Program-made: the position numbers and the translations under genes
Notes under the pieces: generated by a model
Database searches by the model: none
Seen by the model: only the letters and a program-made list of their open reading frames with translations
What the model was told of the DNA's origin: nothing
Shown here: positions 41,134-49,649 of the stretch, piece after piece
Layout: each line of letters begins with the position of its first letter
How positions within the stretch are numbered: the first letter of the stretch is position 1
Source: UBA9865 sp035647835
Lineage (GTDB): Bacteria > Bacillota > Dethiobacteria > Dethiobacterales > Dethiobacteraceae
Reading direction: 5' to 3'
Assembly (NCBI GenBank): GCA_035647835.1
Contig: DASRMS010000063.1
Span: 1-53,397 of the forward strand
Length of the DNA stretch: 53,397 nucleotides

Positions 41134-43710
41134 TTAAAAAACTAGCTCTGACCCTAAGGCAGTAATGATATTTTGCTGCTTGAATTTAGCACTGGCCTGA
41201 GCCATAGTGAGAAAGGTGACAAGAAAGACCCCAAGGATACAAATAATAATTTCCTGCCAGGGGATGATGAAAGTAAAGGTAAACAAGTTGCTAAAGGCAT
41301 TAAACATCCAGAAACTGATTAAGATGCTCAGGGGCAGACCATACAGCAGTGCCTTGAAGCCATAAAAAAGACTTTCAAAGCGAATAATCTTCTGTAATCC
41401 CTGTGGCGTTAAACCTACCGACTGCAGCATGGCAAACTCCCGGCGACGTAAGGCCACATTGGTACTGATGGTATTAAAAATATTAGTTACACCAATTAAA
41501 GTAATCAAGGTCACAAAACCGTATAAGAAGATAGCCATCACGGTCGTGGTCCGTTTCATTTCTGCTTGCATTTGCGAGATATCCTGCATATAAAAATCAG
41601 CCTCGACTTGCTCTTCCAGCACTTTAATTTTCTCTACCAAGGCGACACTATCAGAGCTGCTGAGATACAGAGCAGCTTGCTGCGCCTGCAGCTGACTTTC
41701 TGCAGGCAGCTGTGCAGCGATAGCGGTAAAGACCTCGTCTGAAACCACTATTTTTAACCCCATCTCTGTGAAATTGACGCCAAAGGGCAGCTCCTCACTC
41801 AGGGCACCAATGGTTAGATCAAACTCGGCCGGCAGAGAATCTGCCTCGTATTGACGATCGACAAAGGACAGCTCTGTACCAGCTTTGACCTTCAATGGTT
41901 GATAGGATACCTTACCGTCCAGCACATTTTTATTGAGCAAAATACCCTTTAGCCGCTGCGGGTCCTGATAATCTTCTGGTTTTAAACCAAGCTCTGCGGC
42001 ATACGCGGTAAATTCAGCCTCTCCAATGGCCACAAGCTCGACATTAAGCTGATACTGCCCCTGCTCGTTTTGGGGGAAATATTCTGCTTGCAGGAAATTC
42101 TTTTGCAGATAATCACCGAGCTGTTCAGCTGCCAGCTTTGTCTGGCTGTAAAGCGTACGGGCCACAGCTGCTCTTTCCACCTCTGGCAAGTCCAGCACTT
42201 GCTGATAAAACTGATTTTGTCCCTCGCTGTCCTCCCCGTAGTCACTGCTGACAACCACATTATAGGCGATGTCTCCATAGTAGAGGCCACTACTAATAAA
42301 ACCATACTCCATAAAGCTGGAAAAGGTCACAAAGAGCACAATACTAATCACCAGTGAGAAGACAGTAGCGCGATACTGTTTACGGTTTCTTTTCATATTT
42401 TTTAATGCCAGTTCTCCCTCAACTCCTAGGAGCTTGCTGGCCAGCTTATTAGTTTTTACTTCTTTGCCCTTAAGCTTCAGGTCGTCTGTTAAGCGAATCG
42501 CCTCGATGGGAGAAATTCTGGCCGCTCTTTTGGCCGGCAGCCAGGCTGATAACAAGATGGTTAGCGCTTCAAAGGCAATGGTAATCAGGATAGTATTAGG
42601 CGAGATGACTAAACGTAAAGCCAGCTCTTCACTAAACATACTGCCCATCATTAACTGGTTAACCACCTTCAGCGTAACACCAATGCCGCCCAGCCCGGCA
42701 ATAATGCCCAGCGGAATGCCGATTAAACCTAACAGTAGGGCTTCATAAAATACTGTACTTTGAATTTGTTTCGCCGTGGCGCCGACACTGGCTAGCATGC
42801 CAAACTGCTTTTTACGTTCACTGACCGAAATGGCAAAGGCATTATAAATCACAGCCACAGAGCCGACCACAATTAAAGCAATAATAATTAAGGTCAGGGA
42901 GGATAAAAAATTCATCGTGTTTCTATTGCCAGAAACACCAGACCAACGCAGCAATTCATTGTTATAAGTAAAGTCTTGCGCACCAGCATTTTGCGCCATG
43001 ACTGGTACTTCCTGAAAGATCTGCTTAAGCTTATTGCTGAGCATAGAAACATTAACGGTATCTAATTCTTGTAGTGCAGCTGCATCTAAATGAGCAAAAA
43101 CAGTATAGCCAGGGCTAAAGTCAAAAAGCGGATCAGCAGCTACTCCCGCGATTGTAAAGCTTTGCTCACTCTCCGGTTGAAATGTTTCTTCAGCTTGATA
43201 ATTAGTATCTGAGCCTAACTGCTCTCCGTCTAATAACCTTTGCCCGAAAGCTAAAGTGATCGTCTCTCCCAGCTGATAGCTGCCCTGCTTTTGTACCTCT
43301 TCTGGGATAAGCAGTTCATGACTAGTCGCCGGCAATCGCCCTGCCACTAAAGTAGTCGGGAAATGCGCAAAGGCTGCTCGGTCATACTGTTTGAGCAGTA
43401 AATAAGGTTTGTACTCGTCAGTACTCTGCGCAAAAATCGCATAGCCCTTGCTGCGGCTCAGCATTACGGCTGCGGTAGAATGATCTTTAGCGATAATATC
43501 CACTTTATCTAAATCGACATCATAAAATGAAGCGTGATAATTACCGCTTGACTGAATAGCTGATTGGATAAACAAATCCTGAAAACTAGCCGCAATACTT
43601 GCTACACCCATAATCATGGCGCCGGAAAGAATAATACCAATCATTGTCACAATAGTCCGCTTGCGATGTAGTTTAAGACTGCGCAGTGTTAAATTCTTTA
43701 AGATACCCAT
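41134..43710 (-). CDS. FtsX-type ABC transporter permease
   Basis: 858 residues with two FtsX/MacB-like core regions: around residues 265-400 (FLSSLTLIIIALIVVGSVAVIYNAFAISVSERKKQFGMLASVG) and 730-850 (MAIFLYGFVTLITLIGVTNIFNTISTNVALRRREFAMLQSVGLT). Large extracytoplasmic domains lie between them. It is the mechanotransmission (type VII) class that pumps lipids, peptides or antibiotics. The ATPase gene overlaps its start by 13 bases. Function specifics cannot be read from sequence; no two-component genes are adjacent. Confidence 0.93.
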   Translation of the reverse strand: MGILKNLTLRSLKLHRKRTIVTMIGIILSGAMIMGVASIAASFQDLFIQSAIQSSGNYHASFYDVDLDKVDIIAKDHSTAAVMLSRSKGYAIFAQSTDEYKPYLLLKQYDRAAFAHFPTTLVAGRLPATSHELLIPEEVQKQGSYQLGETITLAFGQRLLDGEQLGSDTNYQAEETFQPESEQSFTIAGVAADPLFDFSPGYTVFAHLDAAALQELDTVNVSMLSNKLKQIFQEVPVMAQNAGAQDFTYNNELLRWSGVSGNRNTMNFLSSLTLIIIALIVVGSVAVIYNAFAISVSERKKQFGMLASVGATAKQIQSTVFYEALLLGLIGIPLGIIAGLGGIGVTLKVVNQLMMGSMFSEELALRLVISPNTILITIAFEALTILLSAWLPAKRAARISPIEAIRLTDDLKLKGKEVKTNKLASKLLGVEGELALKNMKRNRKQYRATVFSLVISIVLFVTFSSFMEYGFISSGLYYGDIAYNVVVSSDYGEDSEGQNQFYQQVLDLPEVERAAVARTLYSQTKLAAEQLGDYLQKNFLQAEYFPQNEQGQYQLNVELVAIGEAEFTAYAAELGLKPEDYQDPQRLKGILLNKNVLDGKVSYQPLKVKAGTELSFVDRQYEADSLPAEFDLTIGALSEELPFGVNFTEMGLKIVVSDEVFTAIAAQLPAESQLQAQQAALYLSSSDSVALVEKIKVLEEQVEADFYMQDISQMQAEMKRTTTVMAIFLYGFVTLITLIGVTNIFNTISTNVALRRREFAMLQSVGLTPQGLQKIIRFESLFYGFKALLYGLPLSILISFWMFNAFSNLFTFTFIIPWQEIIICILGVFLVTFLTMAQASAKFKQQNIITALGSELVF

Positions 43711-44390
43711 GGGCGAATCACCTCGTCACTGACAATCTGGCCATCCTCTAAACTGATGATGCGATTAGCTTGCTGGGCAATTTGCTGATCATGAGTAATC
43801 ATAATTAATGTTTGCTGATAAAGTTTATTAGACAGCTTAAGCAGGGCAATAATCTCTGCCGAGTTTTTACTATCTAGGTTCCCTGTTGGTTCGTCAGCCA
43901 AGAGCAGGGCGGGATGGTTAATCAGTGCCCGTCCAATCGAGACCCGCTGCTGTTGTCCTCCCGACAATTCATTAGGTAAATGGTGCAGACGGTCGGTTAA
44001 ACCTAAAGTCTGCAGCAATTCCTGCAAATACTTTTGCTGCACCTCCTGCTTGTCTAAGAGCAGCGGCAGGGTAATATTTTCTTCCACATTTAAAATGGGA
44101 ATTAAATTATAGAACTGATAAATCAAACCCAAGTGCCGCCGCCGAAAGACAGCTAACTTTGTTTCATTCAACTGATAAATATCTGTGTCCTTAATCATCA
44201 CTTTGCCGCTGGTTGGTCGATCAACGCCCCCTAGACTATGCAGCAAAGTTGATTTTCCCGAACCAGAAGCACCCACAATGGCCACAAATTCACCTTGCTT
44301 GACGCTAAACGACACTCCACCTAAAGCTTTAACCTGCGTGGTACCACTGCCATACACTTTAGTTAAATTTTCTACCCTTAAGATCTCCAT
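43698..44390 (-). CDS. ABC transporter ATPase (LolD/MacB type)
   Basis: 230 residues. Walker A GASGSGKSTLLH, Q-loop YQFYNLIPIL, signature LSGGQQQRVSIGRALI, Walker B LLLADEPTGNLD, and the H-loop MITHDQQIA are all present. It is the partner of the overlapping FtsX-type permease. The upstream region has an extended -10 (TGTTACAAT on the minus strand, 44434-44426) and direct repeats of TTAAGA at 11-base spacing that look like an OmpR-type binding site. Confidence 0.95.
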   Translation of the reverse strand: MEILRVENLTKVYGSGTTQVKALGGVSFSVKQGEFVAIVGASGSGKSTLLHSLGGVDRPTSGKVMIKDTDIYQLNETKLAVFRRRHLGLIYQFYNLIPILNVEENITLPLLLDKQEVQQKYLQELLQTLGLTDRLHHLPNELSGGQQQRVSIGRALINHPALLLADEPTGNLDSKNSAEIIALLKLSNKLYQQTLIMITHDQQIAQQANRIISLEDGQIVSDEVIRPWVS

Positions 44391-44462
44391 CTCTAACTTC
44401 TCCTTCTTTTCAATTTACCAAAGTTATTGTAACAAGCAATAATAAATTTCCAGCAGGTAAAA

Positions 44463-44479
44463 TCTTAAGTTTCTCTTAA
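44463..44479 (-). promoter_or_regulatory. Direct repeat, possible response-regulator site
   Basis: Minus strand TTAAGA-GAAAC-TTAAGA, period 11. It lies about 32 bases upstream of the -10 of the ABC operon, the usual position of an OmpR-family activator site. Confidence 0.45.
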
Positions 44480-44524
44480 CTTTGGGGTCAGGCTTGAATA
44501 ATTCACTTACCCTAAATAAGATGT

Positions 44525-44553
44525 AAAGGCACTGCCAGCTTGGCAATGCCTTT
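44525..44553. terminator. Terminator near DUF2062 gene end
   Basis: Stem AAAGGCA/TGCCTTT with an inner TGCCA/TGGCA, four bases past the DUF2062 stop. The longer T-run is on the plus-strand side. Confidence 0.55.
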
Positions 44554-44556
44554 TTC

Positions 44557-45069
44557 TTATTTTCCTGCTGTGCGTTTAGCTTTTTTGATCAACATATGGC
44601 GTACAAAAAAGTAGCAGGCGACACCAAAAACTGTGGCGTTAATCGCCGCACCGACCATAAAAGTTGAACCAAAAAACTCCAGGAAGCCAAAAATTTTTTC
44701 TTGTAAATCTCCCCTTTTTAAAATTATCGCATACTGATGGATGATAAACTCACGCAGGTTCTCATGGCCGGCTACAGGTGTCAGCACAATGCCGCCAATC
44801 AATAAGTTTAGCGCATACATTAAGGGGATAAATGGCCCTGTCACCAGACTGGTGACCGTAGCACTGGCTCGGTTGGCGCGAAAAAGCATGGCTAATAAGA
44901 AAGCAAAAGCAAAGCCCAAGCCCAGAGTAGGGAAAAAGTTTATCCCTAAACCCAAGACACAGCCCAGCGCCACCTTGCGCGGCTCATCTTTTTTTATCTG
45001 TTTTTCTATTGTCTCTTCAAAACGTTTTTTAATCTTTTCCCAAGAAGAAAGATTTGTTTCTTCTGTCAA
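44557..45069 (-). CDS. DUF2062 membrane protein
   Basis: 170 residues with about three membrane helices. KKDEPRKVALGCVLGLGINFFPTLGLGFAFAFLLAMLFRANRA and VTGPFIPLMYALNLLIGG match DUF2062. The function of the family is unknown; it is common in diverse bacteria. The first 30 residues are a charged cytoplasmic region. It is transcribed alone, upstream of the ABC operon on the same strand. Confidence 0.85.
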   Translation of the reverse strand: MTEETNLSSWEKIKKRFEETIEKQIKKDEPRKVALGCVLGLGINFFPTLGLGFAFAFLLAMLFRANRASATVTSLVTGPFIPLMYALNLLIGGIVLTPVAGHENLREFIIHQYAIILKRGDLQEKIFGFLEFFGSTFMVGAAINATVFGVACYFFVRHMLIKKAKRTAGK

Positions 45070-45163
45070 GGGAGCTTACCTCCTCTGGTCTCCTAGCACG
45101 ACTAAGTTAACATTATTATCAAATCTTGTCAGCCGCCTAACAGATTAATGCTAATTTTTATGT

Positions 45164-45169
45164 TATACT
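45164..45169 (+). promoter_or_regulatory. Extended -10 promoter of 27-residue ORF
   Basis: TGTTATACT, an extended -10 with TATACT at 45164-45169, about 70 bases before the ATG; no good -35. Confidence 0.4.
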
Positions 45170-45239
45170 TTTCCCTCTTGACGTAAATAAATAACTTCAA
45201 TGTCTGCAATTACAATCTCTCAGCGAAGGTGGTTAAAAA

Positions 45240-45323
45240 ATGTGGTATTTACTTACACTGATGGTCGGCGGCTGTATCGGTTTCTTCACTGCCGCACTGC
45301 TCGTTGCTGCTCGTGACAACTAA
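45240..45323 (+). CDS. 27-residue membrane peptide
   Basis: Translated by eye: MWYLLTLMVGGCIGFFTAAL and then LVAARDN. AAGGTGG is 7 bases before the ATG. It is one membrane helix with a charged C-terminal end, a layout like the very short DUF3789-type proteins of Clostridia. A hairpin AGACACT/AGTGTCT follows the stop, and a strong terminator lies at 45511-45536. Function is unknown. Confidence 0.6.
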   Translation: MWYLLTLMVGGCIGFFTAALLVAARDN

Positions 45324-45510
45324 CCCAGACACTTCCAGTGTCTTAAGGGCATTTCAGGTCCACTGTGAAGCAGAAAACAATCTGCAAGCTTGTTGCAGTA
45401 GCCCTTTCATCTGCACAACCTCCTCCCTTCTCTTTTATCGATATTCGACGTACCCAGATTAATTTCCTTTACTCTCCCTGCGCCTTAAAACTTGCGTGTA
45501 AAGCCTGGAA

Positions 45511-45536
45511 CGGTCTTGACCGTTCTTTTTTTATTT
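45511..45536 (+). terminator. Terminator downstream of 27-residue ORF
   Basis: GAACGGTC-TT-GACCGTTC followed by TTTTTTTATTTT. Confidence 0.85.
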
Positions 45537-45670
45537 TACCTTATACTGTGCTGAACTTACAGCGTGTGACCCTCCGGATTTTCACTTTATGTCGTATATT
45601 GATGAAAAGAATCTAAAATTTAGAATACATTCTCTTTTTCTGTTGACTACGTTCTAATTTTCTGATATTT

Positions 45671-45707
45671 TTGTATTATACAAGAATTCTTTACGTAGTG
45701 CACTACG
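45671..45707 (+). promoter_or_regulatory. Operator-like palindromes before GPH transporter
   Basis: TTGTATTATACAA (45671-45683, 13-base near-palindrome that also offers a -10) and CGTAGTGCACTACG (45694-45707, perfect 14-bp palindrome). The second shares TAGTGCAC with the inverted repeat in front of the long TetR gene. Confidence 0.5.
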
Positions 45708-45755
45708 GCAAAGAGCTAGGACAAACAGTTTTTTACAACTAAAGGAGGTTCTCTC

Positions 45756-47108
45756 ATGGCAAACGCTCAAAGAAATGACGTGGGCAAAACAGAAATTTGG
45801 TCTTATGGATTTGGTGCTTTGGGTTATAATTTAGGGGCCGCCGGTCTAATGACATTTCTCACATTCTTCTATACTGACTATATGTTAATTCCGGCAGCTA
45901 GCGTAGCATCTATTTTATTCTTTTCCCGTCTCATTGATGGTGGCACTGATTTATTACTAGGAGTATTAATCGATCGGACTAAATCCAAATATGGTAAAGC
46001 ACGCCCTTGGCTGCTTTGGATGGCTATCCCGGCCGCTATTTCTGTTTCTTTGCTTTACTACGTACCCAATTTTAGCACTTCTGGTAGAGTAATCTATGCT
46101 TTCATCACCTATAATGCTGTTGCCTTCTTCTATCTCACAGCTTTAGCCTTACCTTTCCAAGCTTTAGTATCACTAATTACACCAAACTTCCAAACTAGAA
46201 TCTCTTTAAGCCAAATGGGTGCCATTTTCAACACCTTGGCAGCCGTCTTTGTTAACCTCTTTGCACGAAAAATAATGGCCGCTCTTGGTGGCGAAGCAGT
46301 TGGCCTGTGGCGCTTCTTTACCCTGATGGGCGTGATTGGCATGGGCTTAATGGTTCTCTGTTTCTACATGACTAAAGAGCGCGTAGTGCGTAAAGAAAAT
46401 GAAAATAACATTCCTTTAGGTACAGGCCTCAAAGCTCTAGCCGCCAATAAGTACTGGTGGAACATTACACTGCTGCAGTTAGTGACCTCTTTAGTACCAG
46501 CGATGTGGGGTGCCACTGTCTACTATGCACAGTACATCTTAAACGCACCAGGCATGGTAGGACCGATCATGTCGCTAATGTGGGGCGGCATTACCATTGG
46601 AATCTTCCTCTTCATGCCCATTACCAAAAAATACGGCAAACGTAATGCTGCTCAAATGGGTATGATTCTACAGGTGCTGGGTTCCGTTGTGCTCTGGTTT
46701 AATCCCACTTCTTCAGCACTGCTCTGGATCTCAACTACACTGCGCTCCATTGGCCCGGCTGCCTTCATTGCTGCTGGCAACGCCATGCGTGCGGACACCG
46801 TAGAGTATGGAGAATGGAAAACCGGTATCCGTAACGAAGGGATGATCTATAGTGGTGCCAGCTTTGGTGCAAAAGTAGGCAGCGGTATCGGCGGCGCTAT
46901 TCTGGCAGCTCTTTTAGCCCGCGGTGGTTATGTCGGTGGCGCAGCTGTACAATCTGCTGCCGCCATGGAAGCTATTAAAACAGCCTTTATTATCGTTCCT
47001 GGCATTGGCTCCTGCTTAATTATGGTGATGCTCGCCTTCTTTGATCTGGAGAAGAAAATGCCGCAAATTATGTCTGACCTGGAAGAACGCAAAAAAACTG
47101 CTGCTTAA
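45756..47108 (+). CDS. GPH-family cation symporter
   Basis: 450 residues, 12 membrane segments, of the glycoside-pentoside-hexuronide family in the MFS superfamily. Signatures include LIDGGTDLLLGVLIDRTKSKYGKARPWLL in the loop after helix 2 and EYGEWKTGIRNEGMIYSGASFGAKVGSGIGGA near the C-terminus. It imports sugars or sugar-like compounds with Na+ or H+. AAAGGAGG is well placed. No glycoside hydrolase is beside it; the neighbours are a long TetR regulator and a UroD-family protein. Confidence 0.92.
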   Translation: MANAQRNDVGKTEIWSYGFGALGYNLGAAGLMTFLTFFYTDYMLIPAASVASILFFSRLIDGGTDLLLGVLIDRTKSKYGKARPWLLWMAIPAAISVSLLYYVPNFSTSGRVIYAFITYNAVAFFYLTALALPFQALVSLITPNFQTRISLSQMGAIFNTLAAVFVNLFARKIMAALGGEAVGLWRFFTLMGVIGMGLMVLCFYMTKERVVRKENENNIPLGTGLKALAANKYWWNITLLQLVTSLVPAMWGATVYYAQYILNAPGMVGPIMSLMWGGITIGIFLFMPITKKYGKRNAAQMGMILQVLGSVVLWFNPTSSALLWISTTLRSIGPAAFIAAGNAMRADTVEYGEWKTGIRNEGMIYSGASFGAKVGSGIGGAILAALLARGGYVGGAAVQSAAAMEAIKTAFIIVPGIGSCLIMVMLAFFDLEKKMPQIMSDLEERKKTAA

Positions 47109-47127
47109 GGCAAATAAAATAGACAAG

Positions 47128-47177
47128 ACAGACAGCGAGGCTGCATATCACAAACGATATGCAGCCTTGCTGTCTGT
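47128..47177. terminator. Long hairpin without T-tract between convergent genes
   Basis: 22-base arms (47128-47149 and 47156-47177) with one mismatched pair and loop ACAAAC. It is very stable, but neither side has a T-run. It is probably a rho-independent-like block or an mRNA 3' end for the GPH gene. Confidence 0.55.
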
Positions 47178-47247
47178 ACTCCATAATGTGCTTTTATTAG
47201 GTCTACACCGTGTCGCAATCTAACCGACCACTGCCCAGGCCGCCCAA

Positions 47248-48303
47248 TCAGGTTGTGTAAAATAGTAACGCACAATGAGTAATTGTCTTGTTGCCCAGAT
47301 AATAGTCGACTTTTAACTGATCTAGTGTTTCCGCCACCTCAATACCATAATCTTCGACAGGCTTAATTCTAGCTTCTTTACTATCCACAACTCCTGTCAA
47401 GAAAATTTCTTGTTCAGTAAATTTGGCTTTTAACTCCTCGTACAATGAGATCACTTTTTTCTTAAAATCTCCTAGACTTGTCTCGATCGCCACAGTATCA
47501 ACCACATTGCCTAGCGGGTAATTTTTAGTGATCACAATCAGCCGTTGATAACGTTCCTTTAAAGCTGCTCCCAGATCTTCCTGCGCTCTCAAACAATCAA
47601 TAGAAGCAACAACAATCTCAGTAAAGTTAGTTTCATAATGTCGATAAAGATATTTTGTTAGTTGATCTTCCGTCACAAAAACATCAAAGCTAGAAAAGGT
47701 GACAGCATTTAGCACGCTCTTGACTTTTTGCAAGGCTGCCTTGATCACGCCTGGTTCAACACCAAAAATAAATTTAAACCTAGCCATAATACTTAAATCA
47801 ATATTTTCTTCCGTAAATTTTATTTTACCGTTAATAAAGTTTAGCTGTATTTGTTCAATGGAGCCAATAAAAGACATATAACGAAAGGCCAGCAGCGGGT
47901 CCTCTTCAGCGTTAATGCCTTGAAAGGTCATCAGTTCTTTAAACGTTTGAAAGAAATTTTGATACAGTAATTCAGTGACAATATTTTCTTTAATGGAGGT
48001 TAAAAACATCTGTTGTGTTTTTTCATCATACTTCTTATGCAGTAAATACATTTTACTGACTAAAACACTGCGCTCAATGGGATTTAAATGTGGACCTAAT
48101 GATCTACCAAGCTTAATAATGGTCTTGTCATAATCCTTAAAAACATGAATTAATATATCGCGTTTGTTTTTAAAATAATGAAAGATAACAGAGTTGGCGA
48201 TACCGACATGCTCCGCAATATCCTTAATTGTCGTGGCCTCATACCCCTGCTCATAAAATAAGTGCTTGGCAGTTGCCAAAATATGCTGTTTGGTATTTTT
48301 CAT
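47248..48303 (-). CDS. TetR-family regulator with long C-terminal extension
   Basis: 351 residues from the ATG at 48303 (GGGGAG, spacing 8). Residues 1-60 are a TetR helix-turn-helix (HILATAKHLFYEQGYEATTIKDIAEHVG). About 60-197 is a normal ligand domain, and about 205-351 is an extra domain I do not recognise (VFVTEDQLTKYLYRHYETNF to the end, alternating beta and helix, with DFKKKVISLYEELKAKF). Ordinary TetR proteins end near 200. It lies between the convergent GPH gene and the UroD-family gene. Confidence 0.82.
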   Translation of the reverse strand: MKNTKQHILATAKHLFYEQGYEATTIKDIAEHVGIANSVIFHYFKNKRDILIHVFKDYDKTIIKLGRSLGPHLNPIERSVLVSKMYLLHKKYDEKTQQMFLTSIKENIVTELLYQNFFQTFKELMTFQGINAEEDPLLAFRYMSFIGSIEQIQLNFINGKIKFTEENIDLSIMARFKFIFGVEPGVIKAALQKVKSVLNAVTFSSFDVFVTEDQLTKYLYRHYETNFTEIVVASIDCLRAQEDLGAALKERYQRLIVITKNYPLGNVVDTVAIETSLGDFKKKVISLYEELKAKFTEQEIFLTGVVDSKEARIKPVEDYGIEVAETLDQLKVDYYLGNKTITHCALLFYTT

Positions 48304-48330
48304 CAGCGCCACTCCCCGTTTCATCTTCAG

Positions 48331-48356
48331 GTTAGTGCACAAGCCATGTCACTAAC
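48331..48356 (-). promoter_or_regulatory. Inverted repeat in front of long TetR gene
   Basis: GTTAGTG (48331-48337) and CACTAAC (48350-48356), spacer 12, just upstream of the tetR start. The half-site GTTAGT also occurs in the RND operator at 38108-38127, with a gap shorter by ten bases, one helical turn. Confidence 0.55.
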
Positions 48357-48388
48357 TTCGCCATATCTACGTCATTTACCTGCAAAAA

Positions 48389-48418
48389 CGCCACCAGCCC
48401 CTTAACGGGCTAGTGGCG
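48389..48418 (-). terminator. Terminator of the second UroD-family gene
   Basis: CGCCACCAGCCC/GGGCTAGTGGCG with one mismatch, loop CTTAAC, followed on the minus strand by TTTTTG. Confidence 0.85.
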
Positions 48419-48454
48419 CTGCATGTTCTGTAAGTATCTTTTTTAGCTTTTTGG

Positions 48455-49441
48455 TTAGAACATTTCCTTGCTCATTTTGTCAATTTCTTCGCTGACGGCT
48501 TCGTAGACGCCAGGGAAAGTACTGCCAGACAAACCTCTGACTAAACAGGGAATAAAGTAGTGCTTACCGTTAGTTTCACAGGCTCTCCTTACTTCTTTGG
48601 CAATTAATTCACGTGACCAATCCTCGCGGTCAAGCAAACCATTATCAAGATCTCCCATGAAGGAAATCTGTCCGCCGTACTTCTTGACTAGTTCCGGGGT
48701 GTTATTAGTGGTCATACAACCCTGCCAAACATCAATTCCCATCTCAATCATATGGGGGACAAGGTTCGCACTGAAAGAATCATTGTGGTGCACAATTAGC
48801 TCTACGCCATTCTCTTTATAAAAACTATATAGTTTTTTATAGGCTGGCACAAAAAATTCAGCAAACATATCCGGTGCTAAAAAGGAGTTAATTTGGCTGC
48901 CCCAATCATCATGATGGAAGAGACATTCCGGCTTCACATACTTAACTATTTCTTTGGCATAGCCCAGTTTCCACTCCGTAATAAAATCAATTAGTTCATG
49001 CATGGCTTCAGGTTCTTCGTAGAAATTAATTAACGTGTCATCCATGCCCATAAAATAGTGCGTCTGCTCAAAGATGCCGGGCGCACCAAAAATGGTGACA
49101 AACTGTTCATTACGGTCAATTTTAGCTACTTGCGCTTGAATCCCCTTCCAGTCTTCAGGAGAGCTTTCCAGGGAGGGAGCCTTCAGTACATCTTGCCACT
49201 TGGTGACATCTTTAATTAGTTTATGTTCTTGATCATGAACAGGGAAAGAACCTGGGACGTGCGCTGGCCATCTGTGGGTTACACCCCAAAAGTCTACATT
49301 TTCTCCACCCAGGCTTGCTCTGGGATTACGAGCTGTAATGGGATCCCCCATGACGATCCCCAAATATTCATACTGATTAACGAACCGATCTGGCTTACCA
49401 CCTTTAATTGTTTCTAACATATTCTGTCTTTTACTTAACAC
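48455..49441 (-). CDS. UroD-family protein, atypical zinc site
   Basis: 328 residues, GTG start with AAAGGAGG. The fold is uroporphyrinogen-decarboxylase-like: TIKGGKPDRFVNQYEY at the start, FGAPGIFEQTHYFMGMDDTLINFYEEPE, and HHDDWGSQ. Where methyltransferase members have HxCG it reads IVHHNDSFS, so a Cys ligand is missing, although QGCMTTNN and PCLV further on hold other cysteines. It may be a methyltransferase with a changed metal site or a different activity. It is transcribed toward the long TetR gene, with a terminator between. Confidence 0.78.
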   Translation of the reverse strand: MLSKRQNMLETIKGGKPDRFVNQYEYLGIVMGDPITARNPRASLGGENVDFWGVTHRWPAHVPGSFPVHDQEHKLIKDVTKWQDVLKAPSLESSPEDWKGIQAQVAKIDRNEQFVTIFGAPGIFEQTHYFMGMDDTLINFYEEPEAMHELIDFITEWKLGYAKEIVKYVKPECLFHHDDWGSQINSFLAPDMFAEFFVPAYKKLYSFYKENGVELIVHHNDSFSANLVPHMIEMGIDVWQGCMTTNNTPELVKKYGGQISFMGDLDNGLLDREDWSRELIAKEVRRACETNGKHYFIPCLVRGLSGSTFPGVYEAVSEEIDKMSKEMF

Positions 49442-49649
49442 TACAATACCTCCTTTAATTGTCTACTGCATGTCTTAAGTATTCGCTTCTGCAAATTCGA
49501 CCAAATCATGCCTACCTACTATTATAATTCATTATCTAGCTTCACGCTACCATAATTTTCTTTTCATAAGCAGGCCAGTTCTAAATTAGTTTGCCCTTGA
49601 ATTTCCTTAATAAACTTTCTCTAAATAAAGAAGCAAACAGTTTTTGACA

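Larger units (their letters stand above)
45324..45755. other. 432-base intergenic region before GPH transporter
   Basis: Holds a hairpin after the 27-residue ORF (45328-45344), a terminator (45511-45536), TTGACT at 45643-45648, and two palindromes near 45671-45707. An 83-codon open frame at 45365-45616 crosses the terminator and shows no ribosome site, so it is not called. Confidence 0.5.

Noticed and set aside
45365..45616. 83-codon plus-strand open frame before the GPH gene
   Set aside because: It runs through a strong terminator hairpin and lacks a ribosome site and recognisable sequence.
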